Of a DNA stretch of 64,000 nt, positions 1 to 6,953 are shown one piece after another; the stretch's first letter is position 1, and each line of letters opens with the position of its first letter. This stretch comes from Gemmatimonadota bacterium (GTDB lineage Bacteria; Gemmatimonadota; Gemmatimonadetes; Palauibacterales; Palauibacteraceae): contig JAJDWE010000075.1 in assembly GCA_022825725.1 (NCBI GenBank), positions 1 to 64,000 of the forward strand, given 5' to 3'. Under the pieces are notes generated by a model. The model made no database searches. It saw only the letters and a program-made list of their open reading frames with translations, and was not told where the DNA came from. Both the position numbers and the translations under genes were made by a program.

Positions 1-20
1 AGTGAGCCGGGGCGGACGGG

Positions 21-1193
21 TCAGCCGAAGAAGCCGGCGATCCGTTCCAGTCCCTCCTCCAGGACTTCCCGCTCCACCGCGAAGTTGAAGCGCAGGTGTC
101 CCGGAGAGCCGAACGGCTCGCCCGGCATGCACGCCACCTGCACGTCGGCGAGCAGCCGCTCCGCGACATCGAGCGACGCAGCGCCGCCGTCGGCGATCCG
201 CGCGTAAAAGTACAGCGCGCCGTCGGGCGGGAAGGCGTCGATCCCGTCGATCTCCGCGAACCTCGCGAGCCCGAGTTCCCTGAGTCCCGCGAGCCTCGAC
301 AGGAGATCCTCGACGAACGCCTCGCGGTCGGCGCTCTCCCCGAGGGCGGCCGCGGCGGCGTGCTGGGACGGACCGACGGCCCCGGAGGTCGTCTGTCCCT
401 GCAGGTCCGCCATCTTCCGGACGACCTCCTCCGGTCCGACGGCGTACCCGATGCGGAACCCCGGCATGCAGAACGCCTTCGAGACGCCGTCGAGCAGAAT
501 CGTCCTCTCCCCGCGCTCCGCGACGTCGAACACGGACGGGGACGGAGCGCCGTAGGCGAGCCGCCGGTAGATCTCGTCGGAGAGCACCCAGATCCCGTGC
601 CGCTCCGCCCACGCAAGGATCTCGCGCAGAAGGTCCGGCGGGATGACGGCCCCCGTCGGGTTCCCCGGGCTGTTGAGCATGAGCCCCCGGGTCCGCGCCG
701 TGCGGGCGGCCTCGAGGTCCTCGACCGTCGGCACGAACCCGCCCTCCCACGTCGTCTCGACGATGACCGGCTCCGCTCCCGTGAGCCGGACGATCGTCGT
801 ATAGCTCGGCCAGTAGGGAGAAGGCACGAGCACCTCCTCGCCGGCGCCGAAGAGGGCGTAGCAGCAGTTGAACAGCGACTGCTTCACGCCCGCGCTCACG
901 ATCACGGAGCCCGGATCCACCGTCTCGGCGGCCGTCGTCTCGCACAGGTAGCGCGCGATCGCCTCGCGCAGTTCCGGCAGCCCCGAAGTCGGGGGATATC
1001 CCGTCTTCCCCTCCTCCACCGACCGGATGCCGGCGCGGGCCGCGAAGGGCGGCGCGGGGTACTGCGGCTCGCCGGCCGAAAGGTCCACGACCGGGACGCC
1101 CGCCGCCTTCAGCTTCCGGGCCCGGGCGGCGAGCACCAGCGTCGCCGATGCCTCGAGCCGGGCGACGTTCGGGGAAAACTGCGTAAGGGGCAC
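21..1193 (-). CDS. Class I/II pyridoxal-phosphate aminotransferase (aspartate aminotransferase-like)
   Basis: This is a fold-type I PLP enzyme, expected to be a cytosolic amino acid transaminase. From the GTG at 1193 it is 390 aa, the usual length for the family. Visible landmarks are the substrate-side motif NSPGNPTG (about 174-181), SDEIY (Asp206 and Tyr209, which contact PLP), the Schiff-base lysine in GVSKAF (Lys239) and the C-terminal Arg in LRFNF that would bind the substrate carboxylate. The open frame continues upstream to 1886, but that part reads across the opposite-strand moa genes, so I reject it. The GTG gives the normal start PLTQFSPNVARLEASAT; no strong Shine-Dalgarno is visible. 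It is transcribed away from the moa operon. The amino acid substrate cannot be told from sequence. Confidence 0.9.
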   Translation of the reverse strand: MPLTQFSPNVARLEASATLVLAARARKLKAAGVPVVDLSAGEPQYPAPPFAARAGIRSVEEGKTGYPPTSGLPELREAIARYLCETTAAETVDPGSVIVSAGVKQSLFNCCYALFGAGEEVLVPSPYWPSYTTIVRLTGAEPVIVETTWEGGFVPTVEDLEAARTARTRGLMLNSPGNPTGAVIPPDLLREILAWAERHGIWVLSDEIYRRLAYGAPSPSVFDVAERGERTILLDGVSKAFCMPGFRIGYAVGPEEVVRKMADLQGQTTSGAVGPSQHAAAAALGESADREAFVEDLLSRLAGLRELGLARFAEIDGIDAFPPDGALYFYARIADGGAASLDVAERLLADVQVACMPGEPFGSPGHLRFNFAVEREVLEEGLERIAGFFG

Positions 1194-1227
1194 GGTCAGG
1201 CGCTCTTGTCGAAAGGGATGGGTCGGA

Positions 1228-1256
1228 TTGAGAGAGGGCTCGTGCGCCCCTATCTT
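1228..1256 (+). promoter_or_regulatory. Sigma70-type promoter for the moa operon
   Basis: TTGAGA (1228-1233) and TATCTT (1251-1256) are separated by exactly 17 bases. They lie in the gap between the divergent aminotransferase and the moa operon. Initiation would fall near 1263, leaving a short leader that carries the repeated start codons at 1287-1317. Prediction by eye only. Confidence 0.5.
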
Positions 1257-1286
1257 CGGCTGCTGGATGGTACGCGCGGAGAGACG

Positions 1287-1328
1287 ATGACGACAGAGAG
1301 ATGACGACCGGGAGATGACGACAGAGAC
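1287..1328 (+). repeat. Three tandem 14-bp repeats, each carrying an ATG
   Basis: The unit ATGACGACnGnGAn occurs at 1287, 1301 and 1315. The first two copies open five-codon reading frames (MTTER, MTTGR). The stop codon of each overlaps the next ATG as ATGA, and the third ATG starts the 91-aa gene. Because 14 is not a multiple of three, each copy is in a different frame from its neighbour. Confidence 0.75.
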
Positions 1329-1590
1329 GGCAAGCGCGCTGGCCCCGGCGGACGTGTTGGCCGCCGTGCGGGATTTCTTTCTCGGGGACGACCGGATGGT
1401 CGACGCCTGGGTCGATACCGAGAGCGACACCCACATCGCCTTCTGCACCTTCAGGGGCAACCTCTCCGTTGCGGCCTTCCCGGACCCCGAGGGGAGCGAT
1501 GGGACGCGGGTGCGGGTGACGACGCTGCGCGAGGAGGGGATCGTGCCGCGGCTCCTCGCCCACCTCCAGCTCGCGAGCGCGCGCCCATGA
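1315..1590 (+). CDS. Conserved-looking 91-aa protein of unknown function, first gene of the moa operon
   Basis: I do not recognise this protein. It is 91 aa, soluble, without a signal peptide or membrane segment, and looks like a small alpha/beta domain with a basic C-terminal half. It starts at the third ATG of a 14-bp tandem repeat. Its stop overlaps the moaD start (ATGA at 1587-1590), so it is translationally coupled to molybdopterin synthase. The tight coupling suggests a role tied to molybdenum cofactor synthesis or to a molybdoenzyme, but nothing in the sequence proves this. The amino acid composition fits a real GC-rich gene, and the opposite strand offers no better alternative here. 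Confidence 0.65.
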   Translation: MTTETASALAPADVLAAVRDFFLGDDRMVDAWVDTESDTHIAFCTFRGNLSVAAFPDPEGSDGTRVRVTTLREEGIVPRLLAHLQLASARP

Positions 1591-1841
1591 CAGACCGGAT
1601 CTCGGTTCGCACCCTCTTCTTCGGCGTGTACGGCGAACTCGCCGCGCGCAGGGAGGGGTCGGCGGAGCTCGCGGCGGACAGCACGGTGGCGGACCTCGTC
1701 GACAGCCTGCGCGGGCCCGGCGGGCTCGACTGGCTCCCGGAGAGCGTCGTCGTCGCCGTCAACCAGAGCTACGCGGAGGCCGGCACGACCCTGTCCGACG
1801 GAGACGAGGTCGCGCTCATCCCTCCCGTGGCGGGGGGCTGA
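1587..1841 (+). CDS. moaD: MoaD, molybdopterin synthase sulfur-carrier subunit
   Basis: This is a small ubiquitin-fold protein (84 aa) whose C-terminal Gly is thiocarboxylated and donates sulfur to convert cyclic pyranopterin monophosphate to molybdopterin. The protein ends in PPVAGG, the diagnostic double glycine, preceded by the family-typical GDEVALIPPV. Length matches MoaD (about 80 aa). It overlaps the preceding 91-aa gene by four bases and is followed four bases later by moaE, its partner subunit, so the two should be made in equal amounts. Confidence 0.93.
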   Translation: MTDRISVRTLFFGVYGELAARREGSAELAADSTVADLVDSLRGPGGLDWLPESVVVAVNQSYAEAGTTLSDGDEVALIPPVAGG

Positions 1842-1845
1842 GCCG

Positions 1846-2337
1846 ATGTCGCAGCGACCGGACGACCGCGTCCGGACGTGGATCACCCGCGAGACTCTGG
1901 ACGACTTCGCGCGATTCGAGGATATTGTAGGGGAGGTCGGGTCCGTGGAGGACGGTGCGCTGCTCTTCTTTCAAGGGCGGGTTCGCCGCACGAACCGCGG
2001 TCGCCAGGTGTCGCGTCTCACGTACGAGGCCTACGGGGAGATGGCGGAAGGGGAGTTGTCCGCCATCTGTCACGAGGCGCTGGAGCAGTTCGACGTGGGT
2101 TCCATCGCCGCGGCCCACCGCGTGGGCGACCTCGCGCTGGGCGAGGTCAGCGTGGCGATCGCGGTCACGTCGGCACACCGCGACGACGGCTACCGGGCTT
2201 CACGCTGGATTATCGAAACGATCAAGGTCAGACTGCCGATCTGGAAGCACGAGCACTACGAGGATGGCGAATCGCACTGGGTGGGAGCCCCGACGCCCGA
2301 AGCGGGGGCTTCAACCGGCGGTTCACGGTTCGGATAG
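1846..2337 (+). CDS. moaE: MoaE, molybdopterin synthase catalytic subunit
   Basis: MoaE binds two MoaD subunits in a heterotetramer and inserts the two dithiolene sulfurs into cyclic pyranopterin monophosphate. The 163-aa protein shows the family core: GALLFFQGRVRRTNRG near residues 42-57, LTYEAYGEMAE, the AAHRVGDLALGE segment, and the C-terminal KVRLPIWKHEHYEDG followed by a Trp, which contains the catalytic Lys region. The start at 1846 lies four bases after moaD. The last 15 residues, Gly/Ala/Ser-rich, are an uninformative tail. A hairpin at 2368-2386 follows. Confidence 0.93.
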   Translation: MSQRPDDRVRTWITRETLDDFARFEDIVGEVGSVEDGALLFFQGRVRRTNRGRQVSRLTYEAYGEMAEGELSAICHEALEQFDVGSIAAAHRVGDLALGEVSVAIAVTSAHRDDGYRASRWIIETIKVRLPIWKHEHYEDGESHWVGAPTPEAGASTGGSRFG

Positions 2338-2367
2338 GGATGCCTGGTCAAGGGCGGTCGATGGGTT

Positions 2368-2386
2368 CCGGGGCAGTCGGCCCCGG
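2368..2386 (+). terminator. Hairpin after moaE (possible terminator or processing site)
   Basis: A perfect 7-bp stem (CCGGGGC/GCCCCGG) with a 5-base loop lies between moaE and the small peptide gene. No T-run follows, so a classical intrinsic terminator is unlikely; it may attenuate or protect mRNA. Confidence 0.35.
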
Positions 2387-2415
2387 ACGCGGGCGCCCAA
2401 ATCGAGGAGGACGCC

Positions 2416-2538
2416 ATGTTTAAGATGGTCCGCAACCTGCTGGTCGTTGCCATGATCGCGACGGTCTCGTTTGCCGGAGACTGTGGCGACGACGACGACA
2501 ACATGATGATGCAGGAGGAAGCCACGCTGATCGGCTAG
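2416..2538 (+). CDS. Small exported Asp/Met-rich peptide (40 aa), unknown function
   Basis: A 40-codon gene that automated callers often miss. It has a very strong ribosome site, GAGGAGG at 2404-2410, five bases before the ATG. The product has a charged start (MFKMVR), a hydrophobic stretch (NLLVVAMIATVSFAG, about residues 7-21) like a signal peptide or membrane anchor, then an acidic and sulfur-rich tail (DCGDDDDNMMMQEE). The single Cys23 is not in a good lipobox because Asp precedes it. It sits between moaE and moaA and is bounded by hairpins at 2368-2386 and 2552-2583, so it may be made separately from the moa enzymes. Function unknown; metal binding by the tail is only a guess from composition. 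Confidence 0.6.
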   Translation: MFKMVRNLLVVAMIATVSFAGDCGDDDDNMMMQEEATLIG

Positions 2539-2551
2539 CCGTCCTGGGCGA

Positions 2552-2583
2552 GGACTCCGCGCGGCATCGGCTGCGCGGAGTCC
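2552..2583 (+). terminator. Strong hairpin terminator after the 40-aa peptide gene
   Basis: An 11-bp perfect stem (GGACTCCGCGC paired with GCGCGGAGTCC) closes a 10-base loop that can itself add three pairs. It begins 13 bases after the peptide stop. There is no T-run, which is common in very GC-rich genomes, so termination strength is uncertain. Confidence 0.5.
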
Positions 2584-2647
2584 CGCCACTCGCCGCTCCC
2601 GGCCCGGAGGGCGACGAGCTTCCCGCGCAACCCTCACGAACGGTGCC

Positions 2648-3628
2648 ATGAGAGACCAGTTCGGCCGCCGCATCCGGTATCTCCGGATCTCGGTCACAGA
2701 CCGGTGCAATCTGCGCTGCACGTACTGCATGCCGGAGGAGGGGCTCGCGTGGATCCCCAAACCGGAGATGCTCGCGTACGAGGAGATCGCCGAGATTGTG
2801 CGCCAGATGTCCGGGCTCGGGCTGGAACGGGTCCGGATCACGGGCGGAGAACCCCTCGTCCGCAAGGACCTGCCGGACCTCGTGCGCATGATCGCCGCGG
2901 TCCCGGGCATCGACGACATCTCGCTCTCCACCAACGCCATCCTCCTGCCGCGTTTCGCGACAGCCCTCAAGGAAGCGGGCATCGCGCGCGTGAACGTGAG
3001 CCTCGACACGCTCGACCGCGACGGGTTCGAGGAGATCGCCCGGCGGCCGGCGCGGCGCTTCGATGAGACGATGGAAGGCCTCCGTGCCGCCGAAGAGGCG
3101 GGTTTCGCGCCGATCAAGATCAACTGCGTCATCATGCGGGGCCTCAACGACCACGAGGTCGTCGACTTCGCCGAGATCACGCGCGAACGGCCGTGGCACG
3201 TGCGCTTCATCGAACTCATGCCGGTGGGGGAGAACCTCCACCTCACCGACCGCTTCATCTCGACCGACGAAGTGCTCGACAGGATCCGCGCGATCGAGAA
3301 CCTGATGCCGGATCCGGGACCGCGGGGGAACGGGCCCGCCGTCTACTACCGTTTCCCGGACGGCGCGGGGACCGTGGGCGTGATCACGCCCCTCTCCCAC
3401 AACTACTGCGAACGCTGCAACCGGATGCGGCTGACCGCCGACGGGAAGCTCCGGACCTGCCTGTTCGGCGACCACGAGGTCGACATGAAGGGCCCGCTGC
3501 GCGAGACGGGCAGCATCGAGGCTGCGGTGGCGGAGGCGCTCGCCGGGAAACCGAAGCGCCATTACCTGGAGCTGGGCACGGCGGCCGGGAGCGGAGGGCT
3601 CGCGGCGCTGAGCCAGGTGGGGGGCTGA
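2648..3628 (+). CDS. moaA: MoaA, GTP 3',8-cyclase (radical SAM)
   Basis: MoaA carries out the first step of molybdenum cofactor synthesis, a radical-SAM rearrangement of GTP that MoaC then turns into cyclic pyranopterin monophosphate. The 326-aa protein has the radical SAM motif Cys20-x3-Cys24-x2-Cys27 (CNLRCTYC), TGGEPL, and the second 4Fe-4S site that binds GTP at Cys254, Cys257 and Cys271. It ends in Gly-Gly, the conserved flexible tail needed for catalysis. No moaC, moeA or moaB is present in this window. The stop overlaps the start of the next small gene by one base (TGATG). Confidence 0.97.
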   Translation: MRDQFGRRIRYLRISVTDRCNLRCTYCMPEEGLAWIPKPEMLAYEEIAEIVRQMSGLGLERVRITGGEPLVRKDLPDLVRMIAAVPGIDDISLSTNAILLPRFATALKEAGIARVNVSLDTLDRDGFEEIARRPARRFDETMEGLRAAEEAGFAPIKINCVIMRGLNDHEVVDFAEITRERPWHVRFIELMPVGENLHLTDRFISTDEVLDRIRAIENLMPDPGPRGNGPAVYYRFPDGAGTVGVITPLSHNYCERCNRMRLTADGKLRTCLFGDHEVDMKGPLRETGSIEAAVAEALAGKPKRHYLELGTAAGSGGLAALSQVGG

Positions 3629-3870
3629 TGACCTACGAGGAACGACTCCGACACCGGGACCTGATCGAACGCGCGGCGGAGCTGCGCAGGCGGCTGGAGC
3701 TCGACGACGGCGACGCCCCCATGCGGCGCGAGGAGGGGCGGGAACTCGCGGCGATCCTCGAGGCGACGCTGCGGGACATCGGCCCGGAGCGCTGGGACCG
3801 GGTGATGGAGATGGTCGCGAGCGAAGCCGCGCGGAGGGCGGGCGCGGCCCCGGCCCCCCTCTTCGACTGA
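3628..3870 (+). CDS. Unknown 80-aa helical protein coupled to moaA
   Basis: I do not recognise this protein. The ATG shares a base with the moaA stop (TGATG at 3626-3630), which argues that it is translated by coupling. The 80-residue product is rich in Arg, Glu and Ala, with long amphipathic helical stretches (RHRDLIERAAELRRRLEL; EGRELAAILEATLRDIG) and an Ala/Pro-rich end. It has no signal or membrane segment. The frame is also open upstream inside moaA, but only because of GC-rich coding shadow. A helical adaptor or regulatory role is possible; there is no direct evidence. Confidence 0.5.
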   Translation: MTYEERLRHRDLIERAAELRRRLELDDGDAPMRREEGRELAAILEATLRDIGPERWDRVMEMVASEAARRAGAAPAPLFD

Positions 3871-4256
3871 TCGGCGCCGGTTCGCCGCACCGCGGGCTCC
3901 TCGCGGCCGGGTGCCTGCTCGCGGGCCTGGGCGTCGCCGCCGGAGCGTTCGGCGCGCATTCGCTCGAGGGTCGCCTCTCCGCGGACGAACTCGCGATCTT
4001 CGACACGGCGGCCCGCTACCACATGCTGCACGCCCTCGGGCTCATCCTCCTCGGCCTCGCGGCGGCGCGCTGGCCGGACGCGGGGTGGAGACGCCCCGGG
4101 CTCCTGATGCTGTGCGGCACGGCGGTCTTCAGCGGCACCCTCTACGTTCTCGCGCTGTCGGGCATGGGCTGGCTCGGCGCGGTCACGCCGGTCGGAGGCG
4201 TCGCGCTCATCGCCGCCTGGATCTGGGCCGGCTGGATCGCCCTCGCGCGTACCTGA
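3867..4256 (+). CDS. DUF423-family small integral membrane protein, non-canonical start
   Basis: The product is a four-helix inner membrane protein of the DUF423 (YgdD-type) family, function unknown. The family signature is visible: GLGVAAGAFGAH, then LSADELAIFDTAARYHMLHALGL, then hydrophobic helices ending WIWAGWIALA. The signature begins upstream of the first ATG in frame (4023), so starting there would delete helix 1. No ATG, GTG or TTG lies in frame between 3783 and 4022. The only near-start is CTG at 3867, overlapping the previous stop (CTGA). I give that start, 129 aa, as the best guess. It could also be translated by frameshift from the preceding gene. Confidence 0.7.
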   Translation: MIGAGSPHRGLLAAGCLLAGLGVAAGAFGAHSLEGRLSADELAIFDTAARYHMLHALGLILLGLAAARWPDAGWRRPGLLMLCGTAVFSGTLYVLALSGMGWLGAVTPVGGVALIAAWIWAGWIALART

Positions 4257-4261
4257 CGCCC

Positions 4262-4277
4262 GGGCGCGGCGGCGCCC
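4262..4277 (+). terminator. GC hairpin after the moa/DUF423 operon
   Basis: A 6-bp stem GGGCGC/GCGCCC with a 4-base loop lies six bases after the DUF423 stop and is followed by CCTT. It is short but well placed to end the moa-region transcript before dcd. Confidence 0.35.
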
Positions 4278-4350
4278 CTTGACGCCCGCTTAGGTTGACG
4301 CGGCGGAAACCGCATCGCGAGCGGCCGTCCCCCATAACCGTGAGGTCCGA

Positions 4351-4905
4351 TTGGCGATCAAGAGCGACGGCTGGATCCGGCGCATGGCCCGCGAGACCGG
4401 GATGATCGAACCCTTCGCCGACCGCCAGGTCCGCGACGGCGTCATCTCCTACGGCGTCAGCAGCTACGGCTACGACATGCGCGTCGCCGACGAGTTCCGG
4501 ATCTTCCACAACGCGCTCTTCCCGGTCGTCGACCCCAAGAAGTTCGACGAACGCTCCTTTCTCGAGTACCAGGGGGACGTCTGCATCATCCCCCCGAACT
4601 CCTTCGCCCTCGCCCGCTCGATCGAGTATTTCCGCATCCCGCGGAGCATCCTCACCATCTGCGTGGGGAAGAGCACCTATGCGCGCTGCGGCCTCATCGT
4701 GAACGTCACCCCCTTCGAGCCGGAGTGGGAGGGGCACGTGACGCTCGAGATCTCGAACACGACCCCGCTCCCCGCGCGGGTCTACGCGAACGAGGGGATC
4801 GCCCAGGTCCTCTTCTTCGAGTCGGACGAGGTCTGCGAAGTCAGCTACGCGGACAAGGCCGGGAAGTACCAGGGCCAGACCGGCGTCACGCCGCCGAAGC
4901 TCTAG
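4351..4905 (+). CDS. dcd: dCTP deaminase
   Basis: The enzyme deaminates dCTP to dUTP (or to dUMP in bifunctional members), supplying the dTMP pathway; it acts in the cytosol as a trimer. The 184-aa protein matches the Dcd family throughout: [13 protein letters not shown] at the start, [31 protein letters not shown], then [20 protein letters not shown] with the catalytic Glu, and a C-terminal [11 protein letters not shown] loop that closes over the nucleotide. The start codon is TTG at 4351, preceded by GAGGT. Whether it also hydrolyses dUTP cannot be read safely. It converges on a hydrolase gene, and the two stop codons overlap in CTAG. Confidence 0.95.
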   Translation: MAIKSDGWIRRMARETGMIEPFADRQVRDGVISYGVSSYGYDMRVADEFRIFHNALFPVVDPKKFDERSFLEYQGDVCIIPPNSFALARSIEYFRIPRSILTICVGKSTYARCGLIVNVTPFEPEWEGHVTLEISNTTPLPARVYANEGIAQVLFFESDEVCEVSYADKAGKYQGQTGVTPPKL

Positions 4906-5771
4906 CCGCTCCCCGGATCCGGGGGCAGCCCGGTGGCGAGTTCGCCCAGCAAACGGGCGAGGAGTTGCGGGTGCTGTTCGGTCAGGACGTGGCCGCCGTC
5001 CCGGCACACCGTGAAGTCGCAGCCGAGGCGGGAAGCGAGGCGCTTCGCGGCTTCGACCGGGATCCTCGGGTCGTGCGCCCCCGTCACGACGTGCGCGGCG
5101 ATGGGGCGGTCGGGCATGCGGTCCTCCAACTCCGCTGGGCGCCAGTCGGCCAGGATGCGCAGTAGCGTCCGGGCGCGGCGCGAACTCGCCCAGGGCCGCG
5201 CGTAGGCGGCGACCAGGTCCGCGGGGGCCCGGAACGCGGGACCGCACGCCCTCCGCAGCACCAGGTGGCCGAGCGGCGCGTGAAGCGGCGCCAGCACGCC
5301 CCCGACGACCCGCCGCACTGCCGCATACCGCAGTAGCCGCAGAACGGATGGGCTCCGGATCTCCGGCGTCACCGGATTCGAGAGCAGGAGCCCGCCGATC
5401 TCCGGTTCCGCCCGCGCGAGTGCGAGCGCGACCGCGGCGCCCTGGGAGTGCCCGGCGACGAGTTTCGGCCATGGGCCATCCGGCGCGAGCGCTCGCACAA
5501 GCTGGCGAAGCCGGCGGACCTCGTCGTCCAGCGTGTACGAGAGTCCCGGCTGCGCGTCCGAGACGCCCCGGCCCGCGAGGTCGGGAAGCCAGCACTCCCA
5601 CCCCCGGTGTTCCTCGGCGAAGCGTTCCGCGACGGGCCGCCATGCGCGCCCGTGGGCACTGATCCCGTGCAGGAAGAGCACGGGGCGCCCCCGCCCCAGA
5701 ATCGCGACGCGCACTGTGCCGTCGCCGATCGCGACATTACGCTCCCCAGACGGCTTCTCGCTCACTCGCAT
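4902..5771 (-). CDS. Alpha/beta-fold hydrolase
   Basis: A cytosolic serine hydrolase of the alpha/beta fold, 289 aa from the ATG at 5771. The oxyanion-side motif is VLFLHGIS, the nucleophile elbow is GHSQG, an acid is offered by TGAHDPRIP, and the histidine by [11 protein letters not shown]. Substrate is unknown; esters, lactones or haloalkanes are all used by relatives. AAGGGG lies directly against the ATG, while a GTG at 5765 has better spacing from it, so either start is possible. The open frame extends to 5963 but would overlap the nuoA 5' end. It diverges from nuoA across a gap that carries two short palindromes. Confidence 0.85.
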   Translation of the reverse strand: MRVSEKPSGERNVAIGDGTVRVAILGRGRPVLFLHGISAHGRAWRPVAERFAEEHRGWECWLPDLAGRGVSDAQPGLSYTLDDEVRRLRQLVRALAPDGPWPKLVAGHSQGAAVALALARAEPEIGGLLLSNPVTPEIRSPSVLRLLRYAAVRRVVGGVLAPLHAPLGHLVLRRACGPAFRAPADLVAAYARPWASSRRARTLLRILADWRPAELEDRMPDRPIAAHVVTGAHDPRIPVEAAKRLASRLGCDFTVCRDGGHVLTEQHPQLLARLLGELATGLPPDPGSG

Positions 5772-5775
5772 CCCC

Positions 5776-5790
5776 TTGCTTCCGAAGCAA
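5776..5790. promoter_or_regulatory. 15-bp perfect dyad between hydrolase and nuoA
   Basis: TTGCTTC-C-GAAGCAA is a perfect inverted repeat with a one-base centre. It lies just upstream of the hydrolase start and about 93 bases before nuoA. This is a plausible operator for a dimeric regulator; no factor can be named. Confidence 0.35.
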
Positions 5791-5841
5791 AATACCGCTT
5801 GCCGGTGGTACCCCTCCGCGATACCTTCGCGGCGCGGGAAA

Positions 5842-5855
5842 GTGAAGAAATTCAC
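5842..5855. promoter_or_regulatory. GTGAA-N4-TTCAC inverted repeat in the nuoA leader
   Basis: GTGAAGAAATTCAC is a 5-4-5 inverted repeat 27 bases upstream of the nuoA start. It could be an operator or a small mRNA hairpin near the ribosome site. Confidence 0.3.
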
Positions 5856-5882
5856 AAGCTCGCACGAGAGGAGCGAACCCCC

Positions 5883-6239
5883 TTGCTCGACCCATATCTC
5901 GGCATCCTGATCCTCGCGTTGGTCGGCGTGCTGAACGCGGCCGCGATGATGGGCGTATCGCACTTCGTGGGCTCCCGCCGGCCGACCGCGGTGAAGGCGA
6001 GCCCGTACGAGTCGGGGATTCCCCCGCTCGGGACGACGCGGGAGCGTTTCTCGGTCAACTTCTACATCGTGGCGATGCTCTTCATCGTCCTCGACATCGA
6101 GACGCTCTTCCTCATTCCGTGGGCCGCGATCTTCCGGGAGTTGGGCATGGTCGGGTTCGTGGAGATCACGGCGTTTCTGACCGTGCTCGGCGTCGGACTC
6201 GTGTACGCGTGGAAGAAGGGGGCCCTCGAATGGGACTGA
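5883..6239 (+). CDS. nuoA: NADH:quinone oxidoreductase subunit A
   Basis: NuoA is a small membrane-arm subunit of complex I at the junction with the quinone site. The 118-aa product has three hydrophobic helices and the family motif YESGIPPLG...[12 protein letters not shown] with the conserved [15 protein letters not shown] segment that follows. I chose TTG at 5883, with GAGAGGAG ending nine bases upstream, because the frame further upstream reads antisense to the hydrolase. It is the first gene of a 13-gene nuo operon and overlaps nuoB by 10 bases. Confidence 0.95.
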   Translation: MLDPYLGILILALVGVLNAAAMMGVSHFVGSRRPTAVKASPYESGIPPLGTTRERFSVNFYIVAMLFIVLDIETLFLIPWAAIFRELGMVGFVEITAFLTVLGVGLVYAWKKGALEWD

Positions 6240-6937
6240 GAACGCTCGACTTGCTGCCTCCCGGCGCGCACCCCGACGAGGGCAAGGTCGACACCGGCAT
6301 CCCGCACAACTGGATGACGACGAAGCTCGACTACGTCATCAACTGGGCGCGCCGCAACTCGCTGTGGCCCATGCCGTTCGGCACCGCCTGCTGCGCGATC
6401 GAGATGATGGCCTCCGCCGCGACCAAGTACGACATCGGCCGCTTCGGGATGGAGCGCATGTCCTTCAGCCCCAGGCAGGCGGACCTGATGATCGTCGCGG
6501 GCCGCGTGACCTACAAGCTCGCCCCGGTCCTGCGCCGGGTCTGGGATCAGATGCCGCAGCCCAAGTGGTGCGTGTCGATGGGTGCGTGCGCGAGTTCCGG
6601 CGGCATGTTCGACAACTACGCGATCGTCCAGGGGATCGACACGATCGTGCCCGTCGACGTCTACGTCCCGGGCTGTCCGCCGCGGCCGGAAGGCCTCATC
6701 TACGGACTCCTGATGATCCAGGAGAAGATCAAGGGAGAGTCGCTGGCCGACCCCCGCGCGCGGGACGAGGCTCCGGAGGCGGTGGGACGCCCGAATCTGC
6801 CCCCGGAGACGATCGAACTCGTCGCCCAGCCCTTCGGCAACTCGACGAACCAGAACCGCATGAGCGGGCTCGGCCCGACCTCCGCGCTCACCCGCTCTCG
6901 CGACCGGCGCGAACGCCGTCTGGAACACCGGGATTGA
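6230..6937 (+). CDS. nuoB: NADH:quinone oxidoreductase subunit B (cluster N2)
   Basis: NuoB carries the terminal 4Fe-4S cluster N2, which reduces quinone at the interface with NuoD. The 235-aa protein has the four ligands Cys54 and Cys55 (GTACCAIEM), Cys120 (MGACASSGG) and Cys149 ([13 protein letters not shown]). The core matches the family, and about 70 C-terminal residues form a charged, low-conservation tail. The ATG at 6230 overlaps the end of nuoA by 10 bases, which supports this start over upstream ones in the same frame. Confidence 0.97.
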   Translation: MGLRTLDLLPPGAHPDEGKVDTGIPHNWMTTKLDYVINWARRNSLWPMPFGTACCAIEMMASAATKYDIGRFGMERMSFSPRQADLMIVAGRVTYKLAPVLRRVWDQMPQPKWCVSMGACASSGGMFDNYAIVQGIDTIVPVDVYVPGCPPRPEGLIYGLLMIQEKIKGESLADPRARDEAPEAVGRPNLPPETIELVAQPFGNSTNQNRMSGLGPTSALTRSRDRRERRLEHRD

Positions 6938-6953
6938 CGGGGGCGCTCCGCCG

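Noticed and set aside
96-1304. Long plus-strand open frame opposite the aminotransferase
   Set aside because: Arg/Pro/Gly-rich translation without any domain; it is the antisense shadow of the aminotransferase gene.
2323-4006. Overlapping minus-strand open frames against moaA
   Set aside because: Composition typical of antisense GC-rich coding; no motif; the plus strand is moaA.
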